Shown piece after piece: positions 11,911 to 22,224 of a stretch of DNA of 64,000 nt. The notes beneath the pieces are model-generated. The model worked only from the letters and a program-made list of their open reading frames with translations. It had not been told where the DNA came from and searched no databases. The stretch is from Flammula alnicola (Eukaryota > Basidiomycota > Agaricomycetes > Agaricales > Strophariaceae). Made by a program: the position numbers and the translations under genes. The stretch spans positions 62,001 to 126,000 of the forward strand of contig JADNRV010000085.1 in the NCBI GenBank assembly GCA_015499995.1, read 5' to 3'. The stretch's first letter is position 1. Each line of letters starts with the position of its first letter.

Positions 11911-13556
11911 ATGGCGGACATCCCTACCAGCTCGGATGGCCCAGATGTCCCAATGGATGGCCCCTCTCAGCAGACGCTCAGCGCTACACAGCCACAGCTC
12001 GCTGCCTCAGGCTCTAGGCCTAAACGCAAGAGAGCAAACAGTGACACCTCCAATCGCTCGTCGCGCGCAAAGAAATCTCGCACTGATCGCTCAAAGAAAC
12101 ACAAGAAGCCCAAACGGCCAAGTGATTGGCATTTGAGTAAAGATGAAATACCGAAAGAGGCAAAGGAGACCAAGGTGCCGTGCACCTCTCAGCTTTTTTG
12201 ATATTATGTTTACATTGACAAAATTTTATCTAGCTGGCACTTGAGCTCCATGTCCGTATTCTCTGGGGTCTGCCAGACCAGAATACAGTCCCACCGGTGG
12301 TCACTGATGACATGAAGTTGTTGTTCCGACGTCGTTTCTCCTCCCGAGCACAAGTGAAGCGTACGGTCACTACTTCCCTGGATGAGCACGCCAACAATGT
12401 CGATGATGCTCGCATCAGAGTGGAGCGTCTGCTACGCTCTCTACCAGAAAACGGTACCATCTCAAATAACATTCGACGCATGGAAGAATCTGATCTTCTC
12501 TTCATGTTCGGCACTGTGGCATGTGCTGAACTCGGTCGTTGGGCGCCTGACGTTCTGAGCCGCAATCCGACATCATTGTATAATGGCCTCCATGAGGAGA
12601 TTGCTCTCAAAACATTTAGACAGGTTTCAACAAACTTTGGGTACACTCATGTCGGAAATAATCTATCATTTGCCGAGGACAACCGCTTCATACGGAAACT
12701 CTACCGGAATTTTGTCCATGCATATATGCATGACATCGCCAAGCTGGAGCAGAAGAAACCTCAGAGTGTTGCCAAACTCAAGAGTAATACAAATGTGTAT
12801 AAGCACCGGAGCAAGGTACGTATGCCACTGTGTTTATCTCATCAGTTAGGAAATTGGAGTAATGAGTTTTCGTAGCTCGCCCGCAGCCGAGTTGGTGTCC
12901 TCAAAGCACAGGGGTTCAATGCCCTTGTTGTTGCTCTTGCTAAAGAAACCGAGGCGCACTCTGACGAAGAATTCGACTCCGAGAGCGGAAGTTACCTCAT
13001 CACGCAGAAGCATGGCCGATCAACGAAAGTCAAGGATTTTTTTAGAATGGCAGATATCCAGCATAAGCGCATGGCTAGAAGCAAGAAAGGTAGTCCTCAC
13101 CGGTGAATTTCTTGTATGCTCTTCATTGTTCTTTAACTTACCATATAATCTAGGGCTGAACGTCTTCGCGAAGATCCCCAGGTTCCAAGGGAGTCCAAGT
13201 TCCAAGCTCTGCCAACCAATGTACCTATCGACTGGTTTAGCCCCACATACTGGAATAACGACTTGACGCTTCGCGAGCGTGCCGACATCATTGCCAAGAA
13301 CGGTGTCAAGGTTGCACTGCCTTTGGCGGAACATTGTCAGACGTGGGCAGATTGCGCAAAGTGGAAGAACCTGCCGGACAACGAATTTGCATCGACTTTT
13401 GGCAAGGAAGTCCTGAGGCTGTACAATCTGCCCACTGAGGCAGAATTGCAGGAGCTCGAGAAGTGGGAGAATGGGGATGATGATGACTCGGATGACGAAG
13501 ACTCGGATGAGGATGAGGACGAGGACGAAGAGGACGAAGAGGATCAGGAGGAATGA
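11911..13556 (+). CDS. Element accessory protein ORF1 (TnpA-like candidate), function unknown
   Basis: Four exons: 11911-12174, 12234-12815, 12876-13102, 13154-13556. The start ATG is at 11911; an in-frame ATG at 11848 would add 21 residues. N-terminus is Ser/Pro-rich, followed by a strongly basic NLS-like stretch (KKSRTDRSKKHKKPKRPSDW) and a conserved DWHLSKDEIPKEAKETK block. The middle is mixed helical (ALELHVRILWGLPDQN; RWAPDVLSRNP). Near the C-terminus comes IDWFSPTYWNNDLTLRERAD, then a run of Asp/Glu (about 30 residues) to the stop. A paralogue with the same exon boundaries lies in element 2 (59071-60704). I recognise no catalytic motif. A basic, possibly DNA-binding protein with an acidic tail carried by both elements suggests a TnpA-like partner of the transposase; that role is inferred. 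Confidence 0.8.
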
Positions 13557-13666
13557 ATGAATTTTTTTTGGTTTTCCCTATTCTTTTCTTCTCTTCAATC
13601 AACGTAGAGCGTTGAACATTGGGTCTTATCACACAGATTATAAAAACACAAAAATATATATATTTA

Positions 13667-16491
13667 TCATTGTAAACTACGATACCTGAAGAGCCCCATC
13701 CGCGTAGGCTCGAACATTCGGGGTCTGCCCATGCTCAGATCCTCCGCCCGCCTCCTCTCCTGCTCCTCCGCCTCTGCCTCCGCATCGACCTCGGCCTCCG
13801 TCTTCTCCCAGTCCCCATTCAGCAGCATGCTCTCGTCGATACTCTCCAGATCTTCTTCATCCCTTAGTTCCCTCTCTCCAGCGACAATGCCCATGTCAAG
13901 CCAAACAGAGAAACGAGGAGACTTGCCACACCTTGGGAATTCGCGCGTACCTTGGGAATTCGCGCGTGTCGCGGGGGCCATGACGAGGCCTTTGCCTTGT
14001 GGTGGTCCTGCCGTAGAGGTATCAAGTGAGTCCACAGACGCGGAGAGCTTGTACACCGACGGCTCGGGCGTGGCCAGCGTGCGGGCGGCGGCTTGAGCCT
14101 GATGCACCCCGCCGACGGAGGCTGCGGCGGTAGCAGCTACGAAGCCCAGCGCACGCGCGATGCCGTGCTTCGAGCCGCCCACGACGACGTCCTCCGTGGA
14201 CGACACGAGCGTAGCGTCCGTGTCCACGTCATCGCCTTCGCCCTCCTTCCTCGACCCACTGCTCCCTCTCGACGCCGCCCGGGCCCTCGAGCCGGCCCCA
14301 GACCTCCTCCTCCTCCTTCGATACCTTCCACTATCGCTTGACTGCGACCTCAGACTGGGGGGGCATCACCAGCCCGCCATTGGGCTTGATCGTCCCTCGC
14401 AGCTCAGACGAAGATACGTGCGATAACGGAGATGTCATGGACGACCGTCGTGGTCCACTGCCGAGGAGTGATGCTCGGGCAGGATACGAGTCCGCATCGC
14501 GCAGACCCATCCGCGTAGGCTCGGGCGTTCGCGGTCTGCCCACACCCAGATCCTCCGCCCGCCTCCTCTCCTGCTCCTCCGCCTCCGCCTCCGCATCGAC
14601 CTCGGTCTCTGTCTTCTCCAACCCCATTCAGCAGCGTGCTCTCGTCCATCCTCTCCAAGACGGAAGGCTGCTCGGGCGTGGGAGAGTTCGATGCCGCTCG
14701 TGAGTGGGCTTCCTGCGGCAGATGTGTTGGGAAAGGAGGCAGATTAGCAGGCTGGGTGGCAGAAGATCAATGTATATAACAAAAAAAACAGCTCAGAAGA
14801 ACATACCACGGCGCCACCGAGAGTATCATGGATTCCAGGAGATGGTAGTGATGTTGTGGCAGCTGGAGGAGTGCGGAGCCTTGCATGAGAAGGTGCCATT
14901 GTGCTAGCACTGGCGTTGTCGCGGTTCGCGTGCTTCGGTGCGCCTCGTCGGTGACTGCACCAGAGCGGCTTGCCCGGCAGCCTAATGACGCAAGGGATGA
15001 GTTACGGCCCTTCCGAGAGAGAAACATACGTACTGCACTGTCTTCGCGTTGCTCGTCATACTCGCTTTCTCCGTCGCCCCCTGGACTCGGCTATAAGATT
15101 GTGAATATCGACAAAGCTCGTTGTTGGCCGAAAACACGTACCTAGTGCGAGTTGCGGGCATTTGGGCAGAGGCTGAGGGTGGGGCTTGGCAGAGGTGAAG
15201 AGTGGTGGCGAAGAAGGCGTTGATGTGGCGTTGACGTGGTAAGTCCAGAGGTCGAGCCTGCGGGGAGGATGGCGGTGTACGCACACGATGGCCAATGCGG
15301 CCGTTCAGTCAATATGCACCCGTGCCACAGGTTGGCGGTGGTCGGGGCCGCTGTCGACGTTACCAGGCCCTGGCGGGCCACGGCGGCGGCGAATTGCCTG
15401 CGAGGCTTTGCACACAGCTCGTGTGACAGTGTTGGACCACGGAGTGGCGAGGTGCCGTTGAAGGGAGAGGGAGCAGGTGGTAAGGCGGAAAGCGGGTGGG
15501 GCTCCGGCCTTGGGCAGTATGAAAATGCCTACTACGCCGCCGTGAAGGGAAGGGTTAGTGAGGAGTGTGTCGGAGGAGTGGATGAAGCGGTCGGAGGACT
15601 GGGAGAGTGTTGGGCAGCGGGTTGGGCATGGTGGGGGGTGCAGGCAGGCAAGGCGAAGGGTAGTAGAGTGTATCGCGGTGTCGTAGCAGTGTGTGGCTGG
15701 CGCCGGCACAGCGAGTTGCAGGTGTCCGTTGAGGGTGGAGGCACGTACGTCGCGGAAGAACTGCCGACGCGCAGCTGAGAGGGCTGAGAGGGCAGAGGTG
15801 GCTGCTGGCGCTGTCACGGTCCGCGTACGTGCTCGCTGTCGCTGTCGTCGGCATGCTGCATGTTCGTTGGGGGATAGTGAGGGAGGTGTTGCAGCAGTGA
15901 CCGGCTGGCGATGGCACAGTGAGTCGGGTTGTCGGTGCATTGAGGGTGTCAGAGACTCGGAGGTGCGTCGCGAGAGCCGCAAATATGCAGCTGCGAGGGC
16001 GGAGAGAAGGGTGTGCTGGTCGGGCCTGTGGGCGAAGCTTGGGCATGGCGACGCGGGGCGAAGAGCGGTGGAGCTCAGCACGGTGCGCGGTCGTTGGGGG
16101 ATAGAGAGTTTCCAGCGTCGTAGTGTCGCAGCAGTGGGTGGGTGGGTGGTGCTGGCACACTGAGTCGCATCGTTGCGGATTGGAAGGCGGTGCGTCGAGG
16201 GTGGAGGCAGGTGTGACCTCCAACGAGAAACGCGAGCCAACACTGCTCGTGCTCGTCCGCGTGCCTGCTCCTGTTCGTCGTCGTGCTGGCACGGCTGTGC
16301 CGTGACACTGGCGGCAACGAGGATCTGCCAGGCTTGCCTGCAGACGGGCTGGACCCCTCGCCCGACTCCTTGAGGTCGTACTCGTCGTAGGTATCGAACT
16401 CGCGCTCGCGCTCGGATTCAAGGAGCGCGCCGGAGCTGGACGAGCGTACGAGAGAGTGTGGGCGGCGAGAGGCTGCTGTGCCGTTGGTCAT
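13667..16491 (-). CDS. GC-rich Ser/Arg/Ala-rich gene inside element 1, probably captured host DNA
   Basis: Opposite strand to ORF1 and much more GC-rich than its neighbours. A likely N-terminal exon starts at 16491 (MTNGTAASRRPHSLVRSSSS, then DTYDEYDLKESG). The 3' exon is open from about 14227 to the TGA at 13667-13669 (SKHGIARALGFVAATAAASV, then GDWEKTEAEVDAEAEAEEQ). The block EAEVDAEAEAEEQERRRAEDL occurs twice (encoded about 13690-13850 and 14507-14665), so the gene holds an internal direct duplication. The middle (14.7-16.3 kb) consists of imperfect repeats with several overlapping open frames, and I could not settle the exon structure. I do not recognise the protein. Its position within the TIRs suggests captured coding DNA rather than a transposition gene. 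Confidence 0.45.
13690..14665. repeat. Direct duplication of a ~160-bp coding block, offset about 815 bp
   Basis: Positions about 13690-13851 and 14507-14665 align with few differences, sharing ATCCGCGTAGGCTCG, ATCCTCCGCCCGCCTCC and CCGCATCGACCTCGG. The copies encode the repeated acidic block of the minus-strand gene. Confidence 0.8.
15150..16350. repeat. GC-rich array of imperfect ~200-250-bp repeats
   Basis: Recurring motifs, in the same order but diverged, include CGTTGGGGGATAG (about 15868 and 16092), a GCAGCAGTG...CTGGC...CACAGTGAGTCG-like block (about 15700, 15900, 16130) and CTGGCGCTGTCACGGTCCGC-like blocks (about 14900, 15810). I estimate four to five units. The array lies within the intron/exon body of the captured-looking gene. 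Confidence 0.6.
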
Positions 16492-16709
16492 GATGGAGGA
16501 TGCTGATGATCAATGAGATACTTAGGTTGAGACTCGAGAGTGGAGAGGCGGGTATGGTGGGGGGTGGGAATAAGAGCATCAACGGTTGATCAGTTCAACA
16601 AAATGCCGAAACCCGCGGCAGATATTAGGCGCCCAATAATTGTGCAACAGAATACAGGTAATATTTGGGTAATATTTCATCGATCTTTCAGTAGTAAAAT
16701 ACCAAAATA

Positions 16710-19700
16710 TTATTTCCTTCCCCTGTTTAAAGCCCAACAGACTACCAATGTCTCTGTACCAATACCATAAGTCCCCGCCGGTCGCTGAAAAGTTGTGAGG
16801 TGTGTGATAATGTGAGTGGGCTCGATAATGACCAAGTCGTCAGATGGTCGGGCATCAACGATCCTTGTTTGAAACCCATAATAGTGGATAAATGGTGCCT
16901 TTGCCTCTTCAGAAACTGGAAGTGATCGGTGTTGACGGACAACAATAAAGGTGCGCATCATAGCCTCGAGAGGAAGCCTCCAAATAGCTTCAATAAATCC
17001 TGTGTCATTCCTGTGTGTAAATGGGTTATAAAATTGAATAGCACTGTTTCCTTTGTGTGATTTTTGGCAGCTGAAAGTGCACTCGCCATGGTGGATCTGA
17101 AGAGGATACTGAGCCCGTGGAGGAAGAATAATGGAATTTTCGGGGTGTGGAAAGGCATTAAATGCTCGGTAAGGCCGTCCAGTTTGATGCAAATAGTGAA
17201 GTAGAGCATTATAATCTGCTGCAGGGAGTTTAGGTGCCTTGGCTAAACTGTTGGCCTGATCTGCAGGAGATACTGGATCAATTTCCACGGATGGAGTTGC
17301 GGGGTCAAGAATATTGGCGAGATCTTTGATGTCCTTGCTATCGTGCAGCAGAGCATCTAAGCGGGCCCTTCGGCTCATTTGACGGAGCATAGTAAGATCC
17401 AAATCCCCTATTTTTGTGTTAGTATCAAGTATATATGCCAGATAAAAATGAAAACATACTAAGATGGTGGTTTGTGTTGATGCGCTGGAGCATTCCATTC
17501 ATTCGCTCGCCTGGAAATTCACTGAAAGAAGCAAGAGGTCCCCAGTACTTGAGTAAAGGACCATTGTGCATAGCATAATGATGGTTGGGTTTGGAGGAAT
17601 AATAAGGAAATAAATGTTGGCTAGTCATCCGATACTGGATGTAGTGCTGCGTATATGCATCTGCTGCAGCATTGGAAGTTTTGAAGGAGGAGATAATGTT
17701 GGTTGCAGCGACTAAGTGATAAAAGCATAGAAAATGTTGGCGATGGTCATCTGTGGCTGTTGTAGTATGCCAGAACTCGGGAATAATGAGTGGGAAAATA
17801 TTCGAGAACAGAGTGAGATATTCGCGAGCTTTGAGTTTTCCATGGCCAGGCTCTCCAAGATTGGTTGGTGGACGCTGTACCCATGTTGGAAGGCTGACAT
17901 CCCGGATACAATCGTGAATAGCCTGTAGCTCAGTATTGCGGAAACTAAAGGGCAAAGTGTTGGCAGGAATAAAGTCTGGATCATCATCACTATCCTCATC
18001 GAGGAAGCTATATGGATAGGGATTGGTGGGATGCTGTGAAGGAGTAGGTGTATTGGATGAGGATGATCCAGTTGCATTGGAACCAGAAGCTGAGTTCGAA
18101 GAGAGAGATGGAGATAAGGGAGGGGTCGTAGATGGCGATGGAGGTTGATCTTGTTGCATAGCCATGGAAGTCACGATGTCATGTTCAGCTGCCTCTTGAA
18201 TGAGATCATCCAGTTCATCGGCAGAGTCAGATACATCCTCCTCAGTCCACTGCTCATCCTTCTCTACCTCTTTCACTTTCTGGCTTTCGTTTTCATCCCG
18301 ACCAATACCCCAAAGTGTACGAAGATGATGCTGCAGAATTCCTTCGAGCCAGTTATGCATAAATCCTAGCACAACATGCTTGACTGGATCCCAGTATGGT
18401 AGATGATGAAATGGAGACCACCGTACACCGGAAGCAGTTTCTAAAGCCTCTCGTGCAGCTTTTGTTGATTCATTACGCCATGCCTCTGCCTGCTCTCGTA
18501 CTTTGGCACTGTCACGGAGCTGCCAAGATTGAAAATTAAGATCCTCTATCTGATTATGGGTGCAGAGACAGAAGGAGCAAAACATAGTGGCGGCGTGGGT
18601 CAGGAATCCAGCAACCTTTCGGCTTCCCTCAAGATCGGCAATCAGAGGTGCAATTTTCACCTCTACCGATGCGCCAGCAGGATGGTAAAATGTTGGTACA
18701 TTTTGGCCGGGAGTGATACCGTATTTGGCAGCAGATGCAATGATGGGGTCAAGAAGATGACAGATGGTGGTCGCGGTAGGTACATGAGGAGGAGGAGTAA
18801 GACCAATGATGAAGGTATTCTCTGGTCTGTAGCGGAGATGTGGGGGTAGGTTTAAGCAGTAGAGAACAATGGCACCGCAAGATGCATGCTTGCCTATCAA
18901 TTAGATATAAAATATTAATAGAGAGATATTTAAATATGATGGTGACTTACCAGCAATTTTATTGGTAAATGGATTGAACCAATCAATATATATCCCAAAA
19001 ATGAGATGGCGAGGAGACTGAAAGAACCCATGTAAGTCCTTCCATGCAGGACTATCTTGGATATCATTCATGTCAGATCCAAATGCAACCGGATGGTCAA
19101 TATGTTGGCGAAATGCGCCTTGAAGAGCGTCCTCGATTACTTGACGTGATAAGAAAAAACGAAGCCATGAATCAAAGGATTGCGTGGTGTATAAACTTCG
19201 AGGGACCCATTTAGGTCCTTTGCGCGTGTTCTGACTCTTCCATAGCTCGGTATTGCATGGACGAGACTTAGGTGATGGCTTCCATTGGCATTTCCAAGGT
19301 ACAGGCTGGGGGTATAGGGAAAAGCACTTAGGGCAGCAGGCAGTGCGAATAAGGTCTGGTTCAATAGAATAGAGCTGGTATGCAGTTCGGACATCATGAG
19401 GAAGTTTGATGCGAGGAAACTGGATATAAATCCCGGATGATACAAGAGCGACCTCCACCAGAGACAGAGTTATAGACAGGATGAGCTGGATTCCCTGCAG
19501 AATTTTGTTGGCCACTGAGCGGCTAACACGGGCCCTAATGTGCAGCCAGACAACAAGAATACAAATCAATTTCACAAGTGATCCAGTAGAAAGGGGGATT
19601 TCTTTATGATTAGAAGTTAGATATCAAATATACAAGAGGAAAAATAGAATTATATACCCTTTGGCAAGTTTGAGTTGCTAGAGCGTCGTGATGATGTACT

Positions 19701-19862
19701 GGGAGATGGTTGATGCTTTGGTTTAGGCGATGCTGGCCGCTTGTCACGTTTTTCATGAAGCAAACGAGTTGATGCATCAACTTGTTGACCTGGCTGTTCA
19801 ACCCCATGAATGCTAACCAGTTTCTTCTTGCAAAGGGTACAGGTACATATGACGAGCGGCAT
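16710..19862 (-). CDS. Tnp2/CMC-type DDE transposase of element 1
   Basis: About four exons running from ATG at 19862 (MPLVICTCTLCKKKLVSIHG) to the stop at 16710; introns near 19.6, 18.9 and 17.4 kb join in frame. It should bind the element ends and catalyse cut-and-paste transposition. Visible features: zinc-binding-like cysteine pairs (ACCPKCFSLYP; FCSFCLCTHNQ), a candidate first catalytic Asp in HLIFGIYIDWFNPFTNK, the adjacent conserved block LYCLNLPPHLRYRPENTFI, and a candidate catalytic Glu region VVLGFMHNWLEGILQHHL. These match basidiomycete Tnp2/Plavaka-type transposases by family knowledge. A Ser/Asp/Glu-rich insertion sits around 17.9-18.2 kb. No stop interrupts the joined frame, so it may be functional. 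Confidence 0.85.
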
Positions 19863-20029
19863 TGGAAGAGGAAGAGAAACGGTTGCTTATCAGACGTTAT
19901 CAATTCTGATCAGTGTCTGTTGGATTTTGTAGATAATTAATTAATTCTGCTAATTTGCCATCAATTTGCTACCCAAAACGGAGTTGGCAACTTGTCATCA
20001 AGCGGTTGTCACGCGGTACGCAATGTCAA

Positions 20030-20101
20030 CTGCCGGCTGACTGCCAGCCAACTGCCTTAAGGGCAGTTGATTTTCAACTGCCCTTAGGTTTGCCCCTTGT
20101 G
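20030..20101. repeat. Right terminal inverted repeat and subterminal hairpin of element 1
   Basis: Mirror image of the left end: the hairpin at 20058-20086 has 12-bp arms (TAAGGGCAGTTG / CAACTGCCCTTA) around ATTTT, followed by the TIR GGTTTGCCCCTTGTG ending at 20101. Confidence 0.88.
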
Positions 20102-20104
20102 TCA

Positions 20105-21678
20105 TGCGGCAGGGCTTCCTCACCGTTGCACCTTAAATACATCGAGTACAAATACACACAGAATTTAATCTTCCGCTCTGGGTCCTTAGAATTCCCGCAG
20201 AGACTTTAAACCTCTTCAATGAGTTATAAGTAGCTTCACTCGCAAGCGCCGAACTTAGAGAGAATTATTGGGGAAGTGAAACGGAGATTCCAGATGGGCA
20301 CACCGGAGCACACCGCGTGACACCGGCAACGTCAGAGATCATGTGATCGTGGATTCGTGTTCAACGGTCAGGAAAGGAAATCGAACTTCCATCCCTCACA
20401 CCTCCACTTGTGACGCCAGCCCGCTGCCCAACCCACTCACTGTATTGATGCTGACCCAAGGTTCCTCCCTCTAGGATGCGAAGAACTTACTTCTAAAAGG
20501 ACTGAAGACCTGCTAATCGGGCGTGGCTCTCCTCTGCCTTGTCGTTGGTGGGCTTGCGACGCTGACGAGCGTCCCAAGCCCACCGGCGACTTTGGTTTGG
20601 CTCATGGGTGGTAGAGATGGTGCTGACGGGCCTCATCTCTTCCGTCCATTCGCTACTACCGCCGCAGTTGGCAGGTCTTCCGTCTCTTCCAAGTCGTCGG
20701 GATTGTTGCCTGGTCTACCTAGCATGGGTATGTTTGTTCTTGGCTATTCGCTGTCTCCTTCATTAACAACTGTTTAGCTCACAGCCTCCGAGCTTTTAGC
20801 AAGCTCGTCCATTCTTTCCTCTGAAGCCATGTGCCGCCAGCTTATTTTCGAGTACACTCTTGTGAGTTTCTTGAAGCGGGATGACTTTCGGTTGGTACGT
20901 TTTCATATCTCCTTTTTCTATCTACCACTCTGACGACATTCATAACAGTGTCCCTTTTGTAGAATCTACTTTACACTATGGTTGTAGTACTAGTATCGAA
21001 GTGAATTATATTTGAAACGTACCACCATATTCTTTAGACGATGCAAGAACAAAGTGGCTACGACGATATGGCCTTATAAATGCTAATCAGAAATATCTAG
21101 CAATATATGGCATTACAATGCCCCCTCAAGCTTACAGCAATGGCACATTGCTATCAGAATGGCAGCAAAATGGCGGCCATGATATTAAGCTTCCTGCCAA
21201 CATAATCATCTTATAAGAGGACCTGTCATCGTGATTCGAATTGATACCGCTGATGGGAGATTACAACGGTGATATACCCTTTATAAAAGGTCGACTTCGT
21301 CTCCAGCGCCTTGCTGCATCAGTCACATTTGTTACACCTTAAGTGTCATAAGGATAAGGCTCACCATTTCAGAGACTACTTATGTATAGAGACAACTATG
21401 TTTAGAGAAGACAGGCGAAGGTATTATGATTTCAAAGTGTCACTGATTTTACACTTCTTGGAAGGGCTAGGTCGAGCTGAACAAAGAAACAACTTCATAT
21501 TCTATCGACTAACTGGATCTCGTCGCTCATAGCGTCCCAGGCCTCTCTCCCCAGCTGAATCTACATGAATATTCTAATTCTAACACCTTTAACCTCAATT
21601 TCACAACCTCCTTACCGCACCAATTTCCTTCTTCCTCATCTACTTGGCAACCCCTAGTTGCATTCGCCGCAGTCATCT
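20105..21678. other. Intergenic, no supported gene
   Basis: Right flank of element 1. Short frames (for example near 20523 and 21311) have no recognisable motifs or intron-linked continuation. Confidence 0.5.
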
Positions 21679-21876
21679 ATGTCGCATTCTCCCACTGCCT
21701 CTTGTTCGAATTTGGACACCCCAGAGGTAAAATGCTCGCCCTCGCGGGAGGCTTCGCCAGTGCGGACCGCTGTTGTTGACCCTCAACTTCAGCGCCAACG
21801 CTTCCCGTGCGTTATCATTGGATGTGATCGGCGGTTCAAACGTTCACCAGTCAATACTGTGCAGAACGCAAGTTGA
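21679..21876 (+). pseudogene. Truncated N-terminus of a C2H2 zinc-finger-like protein
   Basis: A short frame begins MSHSPTASCSNLDTPEVKCS, is Ser/Pro-rich, and reaches RFPCVIIGCDRRFKR, which looks like the first half of a C2H2 finger (two Cys, aromatic, basic). The histidine half is missing. The frame breaks exactly where the 92-bp tandem repeat begins, suggesting that a fungal zinc-finger gene was truncated there. It could be chance similarity. Confidence 0.4.
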
Positions 21877-22131
21877 ACAAGAATTATATTTGGTGACGAT
21901 TGACAAGGAGACGTAACCATTCAAACCAAACAAACAATGGGACAAAACTCGAATTCAAGTTGAATGGGTACAAACTTTTATTTGGTGGTGATTGACAGGA
22001 AGACGTAACCATGCAAACCAAACAAACAATGGGACAAAACTCGAAATCAAGTTGAATGGGTACAAACTTTTATTTGGTGGTGATTGACAGGAAGACGTAA
22101 CCATCCAAACCAAACAAACAATGGGACAAAA
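21872..22131. repeat. Minisatellite, about three copies of a 92-bp unit
   Basis: The unit contains GAATGGGTACAAACTTTTAT, GGTGATTGACAGGAAGACG and CAAACCAAACAAACAATGGG. Copy starts at 21962 and 22054 give a period of 92; the first unit is diverged and slightly shorter. Copies 2 and 3 are nearly identical. Confidence 0.92.
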
Positions 22132-22224
22132 GTCCTTCCTTATATAGTGAATTTAGACCGGGAGAAGCCTCTCTGCTACGCAGCAAGGCGATAAGGCATT
22201 ACAGATATTTCCACAATTTACTGA

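Larger units (their letters stand above)
11585..20101. mobile_element. Complete 8,517-bp CACTA-like (CMC/Plavaka-type) transposon, element 1
   Basis: The ends are inverted repeats starting CACAAGGGGCAAACC (11585 onward) and its reverse complement ending at 20101. They are flanked by an identical 3-bp duplication TCA (11582-11584 and 20102-20104). A 3-bp TSD and a terminal CAC are the hallmarks of CACTA/CMC elements. Each end has a subterminal hairpin. The cargo is ORF1 (+, 11911-13556), a GC-rich gene on the opposite strand (13667-16491) and a Tnp2-type transposase (-, 16710-19862), all open across inferred introns. It is therefore a candidate autonomous copy. A 3.5-kb relative sits at 58807-62330. 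Confidence 0.9.

Noticed and set aside
11911..13556. ORF1 as a TET/JBP dioxygenase, known to ride with some fungal transposons
   Set aside because: No HxD...H iron-binding pattern or downstream Arg motif is visible in the joined protein.
15236..16421. Long overlapping frames on both strands (up to 312 codons)
   Set aside because: Stops are rare in this GC-rich repetitive DNA; the translations are low-complexity and mutually exclusive.
11585..20101. Element 1 as a KDZ (Kyakuja-Dileera-Zisupton) element
   Set aside because: The TSD is 3 bp and the transposase has Tnp2-type blocks (LYCLNLPPHLRY); KDZ elements make longer duplications.
20523..20777. Small hydrophobic protein frame
   Set aside because: No conserved motif, no clear promoter or intron support; likely chance.
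21872..22131. CRISPR array
   Set aside because: Whole 92-bp units repeat without unique spacers, in a eukaryotic genome; this is a minisatellite.
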